Assembly: GCA_004560915.1 (NCBI GenBank)
Contig: SFTR01000070.1
Coordinates: 1 to 5,534 of the forward strand
Source: a bacterium
Lineage (GTDB): Bacteria; Bacillota_I; Bacilli_A; RF39; UBA660
Direction: 5' to 3'
DNA length: 5,534 nt
Below, one piece after another: positions 4,327-5,534 of the stretch. How positions within the stretch are numbered: the stretch's first letter is position 1; each line of letters starts with the position of its first letter. A program made the translations under genes and the position numbers. The notes beneath the pieces are model-generated. The model had not been told where the DNA came from, did no database searches, and worked only from the letters and a program-made list of their open reading frames with translations.

Positions 4327-5534
4327 ATGAAGTTGTTTGTAAGCATTTTAACAAAAAAATGGATTTTATCTTCTATTATTGTTATAACTTTATGCATAAC
4401 TCTAGCTGTAACATACGCACGATTCTTTGTAACATCAGATAATCATAGAGTAAGTGAAATGTATGTAACAGAGTTAACTTATAAAATTATTAAAGATTCT
4501 ACAGAAATAACAAAGTTAACAGTAGAACCAGGAGAAAACAATATAGAATTAGTTGTAAATTCAAATAACAATATAGATACAAAATTCAAACTAGCTTATA
4601 AAGAAGATGATAATATAGAAATAACATATTTTAAAGATAATGCACTACCATATGGAACACTAACAAGCAAATCAAATACTAACACTATAAAAATATCAAT
4701 AGATAATAAATCATTAAATAATATAGATGTTGAATTATCTGTATATGGTGGCTATAGTTTTAATGAATTAGGTGATGTAATAGTACCAACTGGATATAAA
4801 GAAATAAATGAAGAAGTAAGTAAATGGTATTATACATGTGACTCAAATACAGATAATTTAAATTGCAAAATGGTAGAAGCAGATACTCCTCATAGTGACA
4901 CAGAAGCAAGTGAACATGTAACATCTGCTAATGGAATAGACTTTGCTAAAATATCAAGTGATACTAATGGAAAAGGATTATATTATACTTCAGGAATTCA
5001 AACAGAAGAGGGAAGAAGAGTTTACTATTATAGAGGAGCAGTCACAAATAATTATGCTTTGTTTGGTGGATATTGCTGGAGAATAATAAGAACTAATGAA
5101 AATGGTGGTATAAGATTAAGATATGATGGAAGCCTTGTAAACGGAAATTGCGTACAAACAGGAAATACTGCATCAATAGATACAATAGCTTTCTCAAGCG
5201 CATCTAGTAATAATGCAGGTATGGGTTACATGTATGGAACAGCAGGAAGTTCATCATACGAAGAAGAACATGCAAACATAAATGAAAGTAATGCAAAACA
5301 AACACTAGATAACTGGTATAAGACAAATATTGAAAGTAATGAAACATATAAAAGTAAAGTTGATAATGTAATTTATTGTAATGATAGATCACTTGCTACA
5401 AGAGATAAAATAGGTAACACATCAAATACTAAAAAAGGATATGCAGCAAATATAACATTCTACGGATTTACTGAAAGAGTAGTTGCTACAGATTCTTGGG
5501 CTCCACTTTCAGGAGGAAAACCTACATTTAGATG
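4327..5534 (+). CDS. Membrane-anchored, Cys-containing surface protein (3' end outside window)
   Basis: The frame is open from ATG 4327 to the window edge (402 full codons, no stop). A basic start (KK at 10-11) precedes one hydrophobic helix (about 12-29) ending TYARFF. This fits a signal anchor, or a signal peptide cut after TYA, so most of the protein would be outside. Residues about 45-145 are Thr/Asn/Ile-rich and beta-like, resembling small surface beta-sandwich modules. A second region (about 200-390) carries GLYYTSG, RGAVTNNYALFGGYCWRIIRT, DNWYKTNI and VIYCNDRS. I recognise this block style from large hypothetical surface proteins of uncultured gut Bacilli and clostridia, but cannot name a domain. 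Cys171 and Cys180 (spaced by eight), Cys250, Cys275 and Cys351 could form disulfides if exported, interesting beside the redox operon. No LPXTG or other anchor is visible because the C-terminus is missing. Role (adhesion, envelope or ligand binding) is unknown. Confidence 0.8.
   Translation, partial: MKLFVSILTKKWILSSIIVITLCITLAVTYARFFVTSDNHRVSEMYVTELTYKIIKDSTEITKLTVEPGENNIELVVNSNNNIDTKFKLAYKEDDNIEITYFKDNALPYGTLTSKSNTNTIKISIDNKSLNNIDVELSVYGGYSFNELGDVIVPTGYKEINEEVSKWYYTCDSNTDNLNCKMVEADTPHSDTEASEHVTSANGIDFAKISSDTNGKGLYYTSGIQTEEGRRVYYYRGAVTNNYALFGGYCWRIIRTNENGGIRLRYDGSLVNGNCVQTGNTASIDTIAFSSASSNNAGMGYMYGTAGSSSYEEEHANINESNAKQTLDNWYKTNIESNETYKSKVDNVIYCNDRSLATRDKIGNTSNTKKGYAANITFYGFTERVVATDSWAPLSGGKPTFR

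Noticed and set aside
4215..4442. 75-codon + strand reading frame across the SpoVIF-like gene end
   Set aside because: It overlaps the terminator, the promoter and two better genes in other frames, and its translation is low-complexity without a ribosome binding site.
1..5534. CRISPR array, insertion sequence, tRNA/rRNA, toxin-antitoxin or phage-defence locus
   Set aside because: No spaced direct repeats, transposase motifs, terminal inverted repeats or RNA gene signatures were seen; the DNA is almost entirely accounted for by six genes plus short control regions.

Overview
The window is very AT-rich bacterial DNA, coding almost end to end and all on the + strand. Stops are TAG, TAA and TGA. 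All of the roughly 16 Trp codons in the genes are TGG and no gene has an internal TGA, so the standard bacterial code (table 11) fits better than the Mycoplasma code. Strong AGGAGG/AGGTGAT ribosome binding sites, A/T-ending codons, a SpoVIF-like protein and a large Cys-containing surface protein suggest a low-GC Firmicutes/Bacilli relative, probably a gut-associated uncultured lineage. The lineage is inference; no taxonomic marker gene is present.

Layout. (1) Bases 1-1726: the 3' part of a protein-kinase-fold gene, truncated by the window start, whose catalytic motifs are degenerate (HRD reads HGN, DFG reads DYS, no Gly-rich loop). It is tightly coupled to a gene for a von Willebrand factor A (vWA) protein with a MIDAS-type DVTGS motif. 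A Rho-independent terminator that reaches into the vWA reading frame closes the unit. (2) Bases 1739-3964: a new promoter drives a short-chain dehydrogenase/reductase, then a small thioredoxin-fold protein (CPSC), then by ATGA overlap a membrane protein fusing an exported thioredoxin domain (CPHC) to a six-helix CcdA/DsbD-type domain with one Cys in each half. The last two look like a thiol-electron relay from cytoplasm to cell surface. (3) Bases 3971-4264: a small SpoVIF-like gene with its own promoter, a GTG start and a terminator. (4) Bases 4286-5534: a promoter and the first 402 codons of a membrane-anchored surface protein that runs off the window end.

Working together: the pseudokinase and vWA protein form a plausible two-component module of unknown function and are the best candidate for an uncharacterised system. 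The redox pair could supply or remove disulfides on exported proteins; the adjacent surface protein has at least five Cys residues predicted to lie outside the membrane and is a possible but unproven client. Transcription control is unusually compact. Two promoters sit directly against the ribosome binding site, and two terminators use the end of the gene as the left arm of the hairpin. No mobile element, CRISPR array, tRNA or rRNA was seen, and no gap without a gene exceeds about 75 bases.
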